This document shows, piece after piece, positions 1 through 8,059 of a DNA stretch of 64,000 bases (position 1 is its first letter; every line of letters starts with the position of its first letter). Origin of the DNA: Rheinheimera sp. MM224 (lineage in GTDB: Bacteria; Pseudomonadota; Gammaproteobacteria; Enterobacterales; Alteromonadaceae); the NCBI RefSeq assembly GCF_947090785.1, contig NZ_OX352320.1, positions 2,965,001-3,029,000 on the forward strand, written 5' to 3'. The translations under genes were made by a program, and so were the position numbers. Below the pieces are notes generated by a model. The model was not told where the DNA came from and did no database searches. It worked only from the letters and a program-made list of their open reading frames with translations.

Positions 1-1
1 C

Positions 2-166
2 TTTTTAGAAGACGGCCGTTTAGTGGCCTTATTAGCAGAGCAACAACCGTCCGACGAAGGCATCTGGGCCTTGTATCCACTCAACCGGCATTTACCTGTC
101 AAAGTGCGATTACTGCTGGATTGGTTGCAGCAAGGCTTGGAAAGCTTTCCAAAGCTGACAGGCTAA
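2..166 (+). CDS. LysR-family transcriptional regulator, C-terminal fragment cut by the window edge
   Basis: The reading frame is open from base 2 to a TAA at 164-166 and encodes 54 residues. It contains the run LYPLNRHLPVKVRLLLDWL, which matches the usual end of the LysR effector-binding domain (a 'YP..R.LP.KVR.FID.L' pattern). That domain senses a small molecule and controls the N-terminal helix-turn-helix, which lies outside the window. Nothing can be said about its target. Family assignment rests on this tail alone. Confidence 0.6.
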   Translation, partial: FLEDGRLVALLAEQQPSDEGIWALYPLNRHLPVKVRLLLDWLQQGLESFPKLTG

Positions 167-269
167 TATGTCTTTAGTTGTCACGGATCAGTTTTCAAAC
201 ACTGAGTTCATTGCGACTTTGTTATCCCCTAAAAAAACCAAGAGCAAAATGAAAGGCTTGCCACTGCTA

Positions 270-680
270 TCATTGAGATCCCGCACTCACTTTGTATGAT
301 GCTTGAATTAGTTTTTCAGCTTCTTCGTCCGTTATCGCCTCGGGGTTACAAATAACATAGCCATTAACCTGTGAGATTATGTATTTAACTAAACCAGCTG
401 TCGGAATATGTTCATATTGACTTTCTTTTACTCTGACTGATTTAAAATTTTCTGATTTACATAATTCTGTAGCCCTTCGTTTAAACATTTTATGTGCTGT
501 AGAAAAATCAGCCCAAGGAGCAAAATTAGTCTTAGCAACAATAGAATAAAGACCCTCATGTACTTTATGATCTGCGAACCCTCCTCCCAAAGAATTAGAT
601 CCATCTGTATTTAAATTATGGTACGAAGACGTACACCCGGACATTAACATTACAAGACCAATAACCTTTACATATTTCAT
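270..680 (-). CDS. Hypothetical lipoprotein, 136 aa
   Basis: The N-terminus is a short hydrophobic signal ending in the lipobox MSGC, with the acylated Cys at residue 16, so the protein is probably a membrane-anchored periplasmic lipoprotein. The mature part is hydrophilic and has two further Cys (in TELCKSE and YVICNPE) that could form a disulfide. The last 25 residues resemble the 'EA..LI..' ends of small Alteromonadales lipoproteins, but no named family is recognised. It stands alone, with non-coding DNA on both sides, in a patchwork region beside a transposase gene. Function unknown. Confidence 0.65.
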   Translation of the reverse strand: MKYVKVIGLVMLMSGCTSSYHNLNTDGSNSLGGGFADHKVHEGLYSIVAKTNFAPWADFSTAHKMFKRRATELCKSENFKSVRVKESQYEHIPTAGLVKYIISQVNGYVICNPEAITDEEAEKLIQASYKVSAGSQ

Positions 681-737
681 CTAAACTCCTGAATATAATC
701 AATCACTTGCACCTGTAAAGACTTGGGATTTTATCTG

Positions 738-1643
738 CTACAAAGCTATTGCGCAAAGCGAATGGACTTTAGTGTCAGGTCTTGCCCTTTGCCCCAGTGG
801 ATACTTTGTAGCTTTTCCCTGAAATGATACGGCTAATAGTTCCATATGTAATCCAAAATAATGACTTAACTCTGTCTGATGATATCCTCCGCTGGCGTAA
901 GCTAAGTGAATAGCCTTGTTTCTGTCCCCTGAGGCTTGCTCTACATACCAATCTAAAGACTTCGCGGGTAAACGTTTTTGCTTAGCCGGAATTTCAGATA
1001 ACAATTCAGGGCAGGATATTTTGCTTTGCATTTCACTGACAAAACTATCTGAACCAAGATAAATCAGTTGCTTGACCTCAGGCCACAAATTTTTTCCCAC
1101 CCCGCGCAATACGAAAACCTGATACTTACGAATGGCAAGTGACCGCTCGTTACCAAAGAGCGACAACAACTGGTCCACTGCCAGCCATGGCGGAGGCTCC
1201 TGATAATGGCAGGTAAAAACATAACTACTCCAGGGCCACTCTTCGCAGCTATCCACCATGGCCGCACGCACCGGATTCAATACAACATAACGGCTTACTT
1301 CCAGCAGATAACTGTCCTTTTGCACCAGAATTCCTTTAAAGCGTCCCTGAAACAGATGACCTACCCTTTTGTGTGTCCGGTTAAAAATTTGGGTATAAAC
1401 ACCATTGAGTTGGCGCATGCCGTCACTTAAATTGGCATCCGGAGTTTCAAGCAGAAGATGGTAATGGTTGGTCATTAGACAATAGGCGTGAATGACCCAA
1501 TTGAAGCGTTCACATACCTGCGCGACAAGCTCCAGAAAAACCTGATAGTCCGTTTCATTCAGATAAATAGCTTTACGTTCATTACCACGTGAAGTCACAT
1601 GATACAAAGCCCCGGCGAATTCCAATCGTAGTGGTCGGCTCAT
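738..1643 (-). CDS. REP-associated tyrosine transposase (RAYT, Y1/IS200-like) with a frameshifted C-terminus
   Basis: The N-terminus (MSRPLRLEF..LYHVTSRGNERKAIY) and the HUH motif MTNHYHLL mark a Y1 transposase, a single-strand nuclease that cuts palindromic DNA through a tyrosine. The candidate nucleophile lies in DSYLLEVSRYVVLNPVRA. The start at 1643 follows the purine-rich GGGGGCAAGG; an upstream ATG at 1670 would add nine unlikely residues. After FGLH near the C-terminus the family normally continues with a helix-turn-helix (HYxTISRI). Adding one T there (near 844-848) restores HYGTISRIISGKSYKV and a TGA stop at 775-777, so the present tail is a frameshift product. The catalytic domain looks complete. 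It lies between inverted repeats and REP-like palindromes and probably mobilised them. Confidence 0.85.
   Translation of the reverse strand: MSRPLRLEFAGALYHVTSRGNERKAIYLNETDYQVFLELVAQVCERFNWVIHAYCLMTNHYHLLLETPDANLSDGMRQLNGVYTQIFNRTHKRVGHLFQGRFKGILVQKDSYLLEVSRYVVLNPVRAAMVDSCEEWPWSSYVFTCHYQEPPPWLAVDQLLSLFGNERSLAIRKYQVFVLRGVGKNLWPEVKQLIYLGSDSFVSEMQSKISCPELLSEIPAKQKRLPAKSLDWYVEQASGDRNKAIHLAYASGGYHQTELSHYFGLHMELLAVSFQGKATKYPLGQRARPDTKVHSLCAIAL
772..795 (-). repeat. 24-bp repeat at the transposase 3' end (inverted copy)
   Basis: Reading on the minus strand, these 24 bases are identical to 1815-1838 and 1884-1907 on the plus strand (core GGGCAAGACCTGACAC). In the repaired transposase frame they encode the last residues GAKGKT and the stop codon, so the gene end and the repeat are the same sequence. 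Confidence 0.85.
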
Positions 1644-1743
1644 CCTTGCCCCCAAAACAGATAAGGTCATTTAACCATAGTTAACCTTCTCTGTCCGAGC
1701 AAGGATTTACACTCTCTGGCGTTTTGATGAATGATGGATGGTT

Positions 1744-1779
1744 ATTGCGGTTTGCAATCAGGAAGCGGGGATTCCCCGC
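1744..1779. repeat. Two REP-like palindromes upstream of the RAYT
   Basis: Two perfect hairpins stand side by side: ATTGC/GCAAT at 1744-1748 and 1754-1758, and GCGGGG/CCCCGC at 1765-1770 and 1774-1779 with an ATT loop. Short paired palindromes beside a RAYT gene are the typical REP/BIME arrangement, and the Y1 enzyme recognises such folds. Confidence 0.55.
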
Positions 1780-1780
1780 C

Positions 1781-1847
1781 ACTGAAAATAAATGAAAACA
1801 ATGCCTTACAACGAGGGGCAAAGGGCAAGACCTGACACCAAGTTTTT
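1781..1847 (+). repeat. 67-bp direct repeat, copy 1
   Basis: This 67-bp unit is repeated without a mismatch at 1850-1916, a period of 69 bp. It contains at 1815-1838 the 24-bp sequence that also ends the transposase gene in inverted orientation (772-795). Confidence 0.9.
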
Positions 1848-1849
1848 AT

Positions 1850-1916
1850 ACTGAAAATAAATGAAAACAATGCCTTACAACGAGGGGCAAAGGGCAAGAC
1901 CTGACACCAAGTTTTT
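1850..1916 (+). repeat. 67-bp direct repeat, copy 2, abutting the truncated mntA
   Basis: This is an identical copy of 1781-1847. Its last base is 1916 and the truncated nucleotidyltransferase frame begins at 1917, so the repeat boundary coincides with the lost 5' end of that gene. Confidence 0.9.
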
Positions 1917-2264
1917 GTGATGGCCGTGTATGCTTTTGGCAGTCAGGTCGTAGGCACTGCTAATGAGAATAGCGATTTGGATTTTGCAGTACTGATGCCA
2001 GGTTATGCCGATGTAATTGATTTATGGTATATCAGTAGCGATCTCGCAGAGCTGCTGCACTGCGAAGTGGATTTACTGGATTTTCGTGCCGCATCCACTG
2101 TGATGCAATACCAAATTTTGACCAAAGGACAGCGGCTTTACGCCGTCGATCAACAGGTTGGCAGTTATGAAGCCACGCTGCTGTCAGCAATGACCACACT
2201 CAACGAAGCCCGAGCCGGACTCTTAGCTGATATTAAAAAGGATGGGTCTGTTTATGGCCGTTGA
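1917..2264 (+). CDS. mntA: MntA-type nucleotidyltransferase antitoxin, N-terminally truncated
   Basis: The protein has the minimal nucleotidyltransferase signature GSX10DXD (GSQVVGTANENSDLD) and the downstream EVDLLDFRAAST segment typical of MntA. MntA antitoxins neutralise HepT by adding AMP to a tyrosine of the toxin. Family members carry about 20-25 residues before YxFGS, but here only MMAV remains and the frame starts at the exact end of a 67-bp repeat, so the 5' end was lost. Whether the new GTG (1917) or ATG (1920) is translated is unclear, as no ribosome site is visible. It overlaps the hepT start (2254) by 11 bp, the normal operon layout. Probably non-functional or weakened. Confidence 0.8.
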   Translation: MMAVYAFGSQVVGTANENSDLDFAVLMPGYADVIDLWYISSDLAELLHCEVDLLDFRAASTVMQYQILTKGQRLYAVDQQVGSYEATLLSAMTTLNEARAGLLADIKKDGSVYGR

Positions 2265-2722
2265 TAATGACTCTCAGCCTTCAGGTAAACAGCTTTCTGA
2301 TACGCTGCCTGATGATGTACTGCTGAACAAAGCTGCGACTATTGAGCGCTGCATCCACCGCGCTTTGGCAGAATACAATAAAAACCCTGAAACTTTTGCC
2401 AGCGATTTTACCCGTCAGGATGCGGCCCATTCTGAATATTCAACGCGCCTGTGAAGCCGCACTGGATATGGGCCAGCATCTGATCAGGAAGCATAAACTT
2501 GGCGTGCCGCAAAGCTCCCGCGATGTATTTAGTTTGTTAGCCACCGCAAATTTTATCCCTGCTGAACTTAGCGACAACCTGAAAAAAATGATTGGTTTCA
2601 GAAATATAGCGGTACACGAGTATCAACGCTTGCAGTTGGCCGTCACCGAACATGTGATTTTGCATCGTTTACAGGATTTTCAGCAGTTATGCCGGATTTT
2701 GCTTGGGGATCAACAGGTTTGA
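2254..2722 (+). pseudogene. hepT: HepT-family toxin, disrupted by a 1-base frameshift
   Basis: The 5' frame encodes MAVDNDS..LLNKAATIERCIHRALAEYNKNPETFASDFTRQDA, and the +1 frame continues with ILNIQRACEAALDMGQHLI through a normal C-terminus. Removing one C from CCC at 2426-2428 joins them into a full HepT of about 155 residues. HepT is a HEPN ribonuclease. Its catalytic and AMP-accepting motif RX4HXY is intact in the second frame (RNIAVHEY), but it can no longer be made as one chain. The loss fits with the damaged antitoxin upstream, since a toxin left without control would be selected against. Confidence 0.85.
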
Positions 2723-2746
2723 ATACAACCTTCCACGACATCGAGG

Positions 2747-3331
2747 TTAAAGCAGGTGTACCAAGTCTCTCAAAATATAACTTTCCAACTCTGTATATAT
2801 ACCACTGACCTGATAGCAATTACCTTTTTTAATAACTGAAAATCTATCCTCGTACAGTACTTTTTTTGTTTTATCACAATTAAGAGCCTTAAAGTGTGTT
2901 ACCTCCCCACTCTGATGCAGTTCAAATGTTGTAACCGCACTGCCAATAGGAATATAGGTCTTTTTAAAGATTTCAGAATCACTCTGAGGGCAGTCTGAAA
3001 AAAAATCTGTAGGGATGGCAATTACATATATAAGGTTTTTACCTTTAAGCAGAGGAATGTCTTTACTAATGTGTCGACTTAACTTTATTTTCTGACCTAA
3101 CTTTAAAACGCCTTTATGACTTTTAGTCACAACTACTCGCTGCACAGAGTTCAAGCACGTCATATCGTTATTGCTGGTGTAAGTATGATCATCGACCGTA
3201 ATTTCAACAATATCTAGCGAGCCCTTTGTAACTTGAGCATTACTTGGGGAATACAATACGAGACTTTCTGCACCCGACAAACCACAAAAAAACAATAGCA
3301 CCAGAAGAATATTACAACCTAACTTTTTCAT
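2747..3331 (-). CDS. Hypothetical exported protein, 194 aa
   Basis: A Lys-rich start and a 15-residue hydrophobic stretch ending GLSGA form a clear Sec signal peptide, so the mature protein is probably periplasmic. It is rich in beta-prone segments and has four Cys after the signal (in MTCLNS, SDCPQS, LNCDKT, GNCYQV), suggesting disulfides. No family is recognised. It faces the broken hepT gene convergently across a 24-bp gap, and its 3' end shows no terminator. The region around it is accessory in character. Function unknown. Confidence 0.65.
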   Translation of the reverse strand: MKKLGCNILLVLLFFCGLSGAESLVLYSPSNAQVTKGSLDIVEITVDDHTYTSNNDMTCLNSVQRVVVTKSHKGVLKLGQKIKLSRHISKDIPLLKGKNLIYVIAIPTDFFSDCPQSDSEIFKKTYIPIGSAVTTFELHQSGEVTHFKALNCDKTKKVLYEDRFSVIKKGNCYQVSGIYTELESYILRDLVHLL

Positions 3332-3748
3332 ATACTTCCCTTCTACTGACTACGACTCTCAGCATGAGCTCTCCGCCCTTGCCCCTATTCATGCCAGTAT
3401 CAAAATCACGAAAGCCGAAATACAATAATCCCGTTCAATCCCCATCAACCATAGTCTCATTGCCACTGTTAAGTTTTGACAACAGCCACGGGGTTTTCAC
3501 TATGAATACAGTGATCCACTACTGTGCAAAGCGAATACTAAAATTTCCGGGTTCTTAAAGCTGTGTCCTGTTGCCATGTTTTTACAATTCCTTTCACCTT
3601 GAACTATTACACTTACTCTAAAGCATTTATAGCAGCAATAACAACCACATAAGACTGATTACAACTTAATACAGTCTTGTGCTTTTAGCTGCTGGGCAAG
3701 TCGATAAAAATACGTTAATGTAACTTTTTTGCAACTTTAGAGGTGACA
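3332..3748. other. 417-bp gap without a recognisable gene
   Basis: The gap holds no frame with a ribosome site or family resemblance. It should contain the promoter of the minus-strand gene ending at 3331 and, at its right end, the leader of the gene at 3749. It may be decayed coding DNA, but no parent gene is recognised. Confidence 0.4.
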
Positions 3749-4150
3749 ATGAATAAGTGGTTGTTGTTAGCCCTGATGAGTACCAGTGCACAGGCATATG
3801 AGCCAGACAGAGATCAGGTACTACGGTTTGAACCTTCCCCCTTTCAGAATGTAGAACTCAATTGCCAGCGTGATAAAGACGTTGTGCCCAGACGCAGCGA
3901 CCTACTGTTGGATCACTATGCCTTGCTGGCTTCGGATAATGGTGAGCGTATGGCCACTATCACCGTGACCAATGGTGCCGGAGGCCAGCGTATGTTTAAT
4001 CAGGAACATTTAGTTGCCATCATGGCGGACTGCAGCCGCATCTATCCACTGTCATTCGAGCTGACTCTGGGAGCTGGCCAGCAAGAAACCTTTCAAATCT
4101 ATTTTGGCCGTCGGGCGCAACCTGTGTTGCAATTAATCAGCAATAATTAA
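3749..4150 (+). CDS. Hypothetical exported protein, 133 aa
   Basis: The ATG at 3749 follows the ribosome site TTAGAGG by a normal gap and is preferred to the GTG at 3743, which overlaps that site. Residues 1-16 (MNKWLLLALMSTSAQA) are a signal peptide, so the product is secreted or periplasmic. The mature part has two Cys (LNCQRD, ADCSRI) and alternating hydrophobic patterns of a beta-sandwich. No family is recognised. It is followed by a hairpin (4167-4202) and stands as a single transcription unit. Confidence 0.7.
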   Translation: MNKWLLLALMSTSAQAYEPDRDQVLRFEPSPFQNVELNCQRDKDVVPRRSDLLLDHYALLASDNGERMATITVTNGAGGQRMFNQEHLVAIMADCSRIYPLSFELTLGAGQQETFQIYFGRRAQPVLQLISNN

Positions 4151-4166
4151 GTCGCTGTGTTTATTG

Positions 4167-4202
4167 AGTCAGCCTCAGAGGTTTTGACCGCCAAGGCTGA
4201 CT
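4167..4202 (+). terminator. Stem-loop after the exported-protein gene
   Basis: Arms AGTCAGCCT (4167-4175) and AGGCTGACT (4194-4202) pair perfectly over 9 bp with an 18-base loop. No T run follows, so it may be an RNA-stabilising stem rather than an intrinsic terminator. Confidence 0.4.
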
Positions 4203-4387
4203 TCATGTATTACCTCAGAAAAACATTCTGTAATCCCCGGCTAAATACATCCCTAATTCCTGTCGATTAAACGCAACCTCAACCGACTACTACCAAATTT
4301 GTTTAGATTTGCCACCACCCCAGCCCGCTAAAGCAGGTAAACTAGCCCCGCCTTTTTTCGGGCCGTTTTAAACAAGGAATGCTGTGA

Positions 4388-5632
4388 ATGTCTGATTACT
4401 CCACTCATGCGCCTAAGTCGCGTATTTCTACTGGTGAATTTACTTTGCTGGTGGCGCTGCTGATGTCGATTGTTGCCATCTCTATTGATGCCTTATTGCC
4501 TGCGCTGGACGCTATTCGTGCCGATATAGCAATGAGTCATCCAAACCAGGCGCAGTTGGTGGTCAGTGCATTGTTTTTTGGTATGGCCATAGGCCAGCTG
4601 ATTTGTGGTCCTTTGTCCGATGCCACTGGCCGTAAAAAAGTTTTAAACGGCGGCATAGTGCTGTTTTTAGTCGGTACTGTGATTTGTTATTTTGCCACCG
4701 ATATCAACACCTTATTATTTGGCCGTTTTGTGCAGGGTTTAGGCGTGTCAGGCCCTTATGTGTCGGCTATTTCCATAGTGCGGGATAAATACTCTGGCAA
4801 TGATATGGCACGTATTATGTCGCTGGTGATGATGATATTTGTCATGGTGCCCGCTTTGGCGCCAAGCCTGGGCCAGGCGGTGTTATGGATAGGTTCATGG
4901 CGCGATATTTTTATCCTTTATGTCTTTTATGCGCTGCTCATTGTCGTCTGGATTTTCTGTCGCTTAGAAGAAACCTTGCCCAAAGAACACCGTATTGCCA
5001 TGAGTACTAAAGGTTTTGCTGAAGGCTTTAAAGAAGTGATCAGCAATGTACCTACTGTGTGCTACATGATTTGTATGGGTTTATTTTTTGGCAGCTTTAT
5101 TGGTTACCTGAATTCGTCGCAACAAATTTTCCAGGACTTATTTAAAACAGGTGAGCTATTCACTTTGTACTTTGGCTTACTGGCCATAGTCTTTGGCGCA
5201 GCCTCTTTGGTCAATTCACGCCTGGTGCAAAAATGGGGTATGCAGCATTTATCTAACCGCGCTGTCTGGGGCATTATTATCAGCTCAGCGCTGTTTTTAG
5301 TGGTGCATTTGAGTGTTGAAGTACAGCTGTGGATGTTTGTAGTGTATGCGTCCTTGCTGTTTTTCTGCTTTGGTCTGGTGTTTGGTAATATCAACGCCAT
5401 GGCGATGGAACCTATGGGCCACGTGGCTGGTATAGCTGCTGCAATTATTGGCTCTACATCGTCCATTATGTCGATGAGCATAGGCACAGTGATAGGTCAG
5501 ATGTACAACGGTACCCTAATTCCTGTGACAGCTGGCTTTTTGATTTTTGGTAGCATCAGTATGGCGATTTTAACTTTTGCCAACAGCTATAAACAAAAAC
5601 ATCAGCAAAATGAGCCTGTACAACAAAGTTAA
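4388..5632 (+). CDS. Bcr/CflA-family MFS multidrug exporter
   Basis: The 414 residues form the 12 hydrophobic segments of a drug:H+ antiporter of the inner membrane. The first helix (SIVAISIDALLPALDAI) and the loop motif GPLSDATGRKKVL are hallmarks of the Bcr/CflA subfamily, whose members export bicyclomycin, chloramphenicol or sulfonamides. Length is normal for the family (about 400). The ATG at 4388 follows AAGGAATGCTGTGA, which contains an adequate ribosome site. A strong intrinsic terminator follows at 5706, so it is a single-gene unit. The substrate cannot be read from the sequence. Confidence 0.88.
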   Translation: MSDYSTHAPKSRISTGEFTLLVALLMSIVAISIDALLPALDAIRADIAMSHPNQAQLVVSALFFGMAIGQLICGPLSDATGRKKVLNGGIVLFLVGTVICYFATDINTLLFGRFVQGLGVSGPYVSAISIVRDKYSGNDMARIMSLVMMIFVMVPALAPSLGQAVLWIGSWRDIFILYVFYALLIVVWIFCRLEETLPKEHRIAMSTKGFAEGFKEVISNVPTVCYMICMGLFFGSFIGYLNSSQQIFQDLFKTGELFTLYFGLLAIVFGAASLVNSRLVQKWGMQHLSNRAVWGIIISSALFLVVHLSVEVQLWMFVVYASLLFFCFGLVFGNINAMAMEPMGHVAGIAAAIIGSTSSIMSMSIGTVIGQMYNGTLIPVTAGFLIFGSISMAILTFANSYKQKHQQNEPVQQS

Positions 5633-5705
5633 AGTCTGCGGCTCTGGTTTCGCCCTGTTCAATGCTTAAAAAGTCCTGTGTTGTCTAAACGCAGCTCAGA
5701 TAAGG

Positions 5706-5740
5706 AAGGCCTGCCATAACAAGTGCAGGCCTTTATTTTT
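5706..5740 (+). terminator. Intrinsic terminator of the Bcr/CflA gene
   Basis: Arms AAGGCCTGC and GCAGGCCTT pair over 9 bp and are followed by TATTTTT. It may also stop transcripts arriving on the minus strand from 5781. Confidence 0.8.
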
Positions 5741-5780
5741 GGAAAGAGTAGGATTTATTGTTTACTGAGTCACACCCAAC

Positions 5781-6773
5781 TCAGCGTTTTACCTTGCGAT
5801 CCAGAAAATCACGCATCAAACGGGCTATCTCGTCACCCTCCTCTTCCAGTGCAAAATGGCCAGTGTCGAATATATGCATTTCAACATTAGGCAGATCACG
5901 TTTGTATGGATAAGCTCCTTCAGCTGGAAAGATTTTGTCGCCCTTACCCCACACAATCAACATAGGTGGTTGGTGTTTGCGGAAATAAGCCTGCCATTTC
6001 GGATAAAGTGGTGGATTAGTGCCGTAGCTGTAAAAAAGCTCTAGTTGAATTTCTTCGTTGCCAGGACGGTCAAGATAAGCCTGATCGATCATCCAGGTGT
6101 CTGGACTGACGTTGGTGGCTGGATTGCGAAAACCTTCCGAGTATTGCCATTTCGTTGCACCCAATTCCACGAGAGGACGTATCTTTGCCGCTTTGGCTTC
6201 AGATTTGTCTTTCCAATACTCTTTGATTGGAGCCCAGAACTCATTGTCGAGCCCTTCGTCATAAGCGTTTCCATTCTGAACAACTAAAGCAGTGACCCGT
6301 TCAGGGTGCGCAGCTGCCAGGCGAAAACCTATAGGCGCACCATAGTCCATCACGTACAACGCATAGCTGTTCAAACCCAGTTTAGCGATCAACTTCTCCA
6401 TTACTGAGGCAAGGTTATCAAAACTGTAGGTAAATTTGTCCATGGGTGGCTGATCGCTTTGGCCATAGCCAGGGTAATCCGGCGCTATCACATGGTATCG
6501 ATCAGCAAGCTTCGGGATCAGGTCTCTGAACATATGAGACGAGGTAGGAAAGCCATGAAGCAACAGTAAAGTTGGAGCAGTTTTAGAGCCTGCTTCCCGA
6601 TAAAATACCTTCACACCATCAATATCCACAGTGTGATAACTCACAGTGGTTACAAGACGGTCAGCCGGAGGTTTTACCGCTGGAGTCTCTGCGTGGACGG
6701 GGGATGTCACTGTTAAGACCAATAAACATGTGACAACTACAACTGATGACAGGTAGGCGCGTGAAAGTTTCAT
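5781..6773 (-). CDS. Exported alpha/beta hydrolase, epoxide hydrolase / haloalkane dehalogenase-like
   Basis: Start chosen at 6773 because AGAGGA precedes this ATG and it opens a signal peptide (residues 1-28, ending SPVHA); the frame extends upstream to 6980 without support. The 330-residue protein has the oxyanion motif HGFP (73-76), an aspartate nucleophile in VMDYGAPIG (Asp143), an acid in WGKGDK (Asp279) and the base His306 in DTGHF. An Asp nucleophile points to the epoxide hydrolase / dehalogenase group rather than to serine esterases. The Trp that follows Asp in dehalogenases is Tyr here, which weakens a dehalogenase reading. Its upstream neighbour is an AraC regulator in the same direction, a possible control link. 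Confidence 0.82.
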   Translation of the reverse strand: MKLSRAYLSSVVVVTCLLVLTVTSPVHAETPAVKPPADRLVTTVSYHTVDIDGVKVFYREAGSKTAPTLLLLHGFPTSSHMFRDLIPKLADRYHVIAPDYPGYGQSDQPPMDKFTYSFDNLASVMEKLIAKLGLNSYALYVMDYGAPIGFRLAAAHPERVTALVVQNGNAYDEGLDNEFWAPIKEYWKDKSEAKAAKIRPLVELGATKWQYSEGFRNPATNVSPDTWMIDQAYLDRPGNEEIQLELFYSYGTNPPLYPKWQAYFRKHQPPMLIVWGKGDKIFPAEGAYPYKRDLPNVEMHIFDTGHFALEEEGDEIARLMRDFLDRKVKR

Positions 6774-7001
6774 CGTCAATCCTCTGTGTACGTTTAGGCT
6801 AGGCATTTGGAGTATTGCGTACAGAGGTAAAGATGAGAATAGCCGCTCAGCGCAATTAATTATTACACTACGAGAAACATTGAGGCGCTGCCGAAGGATA
6901 GGTTTAGCAACAGATAGTGTTTGTAGTGGCACACTGAGTTTGAGATGGATGATGCATAAAGGACAAGGCTGGATCCCCATCCCCTATCTTAGTTTTCGTT
7001 G

Positions 7002-7835
7002 TTAATGCTGTAACTGCAGCCATTCTCTGGGACTACAGCCGGTTTTCCGCCTGAAGGTGCGAGCCAAAGCCGATGGGCTTTCATAGCCCACTTCATCTGC
7101 TATCAAGGCTATAGGACGGCCCTCACGCAATAGTTTTTGTGCCAGGCTTACCCGCCAACTCACCAGATAATCGGCTGGAGTAATTCCTACTACTTTATGA
7201 AACTTGGCAGCAAAACTGGCTCTGGACATACTGGCAGCAGTGGCAAGTTCAGCCACAGACCAGGCTTTAGCGGGCTGGTCGTGCATTAAAGTGACAGCTT
7301 TTGATAGCCGCAAATCTGCAAGTCCGGCCATCATGCCTGTTGATACACTGCGATTTGCCATCATATAGCGCAGCAATTGGATCACCACCAGTTCAAACAA
7401 GCGGTTGAGTACTGCATTTTTACCACAATGCTGCGCAAAAGCTTCATCAAACAACCAATCCAGATTGCCGCTAAGCATAGCGACATCAGCCAAAGGCATC
7501 AGCACATAAGCAGGCAAAGCCGTGGTCAGTGGGTTATCCAATCCCCCATCAAAACTCAGCGCAGCTGACACTAACTCAACCTTCTGATCTGATTTCGCCC
7601 CTTGCGCAGCGTTCAGGCTATGACAACAAGGCCTTGGAATAAATAACAAACTTGGCTCTGTGATCTGCACGGTTTTTTGTTGATCCAGTTGCAATACCGC
7701 ATCACCAGAGCGCAGCAAATGTAGCTTGGCTGTTCTGTCTGTGGCATCAAAACCAATTTCAGTACTGAGCACACCACCGAAGATGGTGGTGGCATGCATA
7801 CCAAATTGAGCTAACAGCGTAGATAACCTATCCAT
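7002..7835 (-). CDS. AraC-family transcriptional regulator
   Basis: The 277-residue protein has an N-terminal cupin-like sensing domain (roughly residues 1-165, with the beta-strand segment LFIPRPCCHSL) and a C-terminal double helix-turn-helix. The second DNA-binding helix region reads IADEVGYESPSALARTFRRKTGCSPREW, the classic AraC signature. Domain order matches the cupin-AraC group often found beside short hydrolase or oxidoreductase genes. It is divergent from the exported hydrolase at 8060 across 224 bp and lies upstream of the hydrolase at 5781, so it may control either. The effector is unknown. Confidence 0.88.
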   Translation of the reverse strand: MDRLSTLLAQFGMHATTIFGGVLSTEIGFDATDRTAKLHLLRSGDAVLQLDQQKTVQITEPSLLFIPRPCCHSLNAAQGAKSDQKVELVSAALSFDGGLDNPLTTALPAYVLMPLADVAMLSGNLDWLFDEAFAQHCGKNAVLNRLFELVVIQLLRYMMANRSVSTGMMAGLADLRLSKAVTLMHDQPAKAWSVAELATAASMSRASFAAKFHKVVGITPADYLVSWRVSLAQKLLREGRPIALIADEVGYESPSALARTFRRKTGCSPREWLQLQH

Positions 7836-8059
7836 ATACAGCCTTTTTCGTTAAACAAAGCAAAATTAGACGATCTGTTGCATAACTTAGACTATATGAA
7901 CCCAAAAAGAAAGGAAGGCAGCTTACTATAATCACAGCCGCTAACAAGGGGAAAACAACAAAACCCTCTTGTCTGAAGCGAGCGAAAAACTAAACAGGTA
8001 AGCGCACCAACAAGAGCGCAACCAACTAACTAAGCTTGCAAATCCAAAAGGAAACTAAC

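Noticed and set aside
3244..3558. Plus-strand frame of 104 codons
   Set aside because: It starts inside an opposite exported-protein gene, has no ribosome site and a composition unlike a protein.
5781..6773. Haloalkane dehalogenase identity for the Asp-type hydrolase
   Set aside because: The Trp after the nucleophilic Asp that holds the halide in dehalogenases is Tyr here; only the broader group can be claimed.
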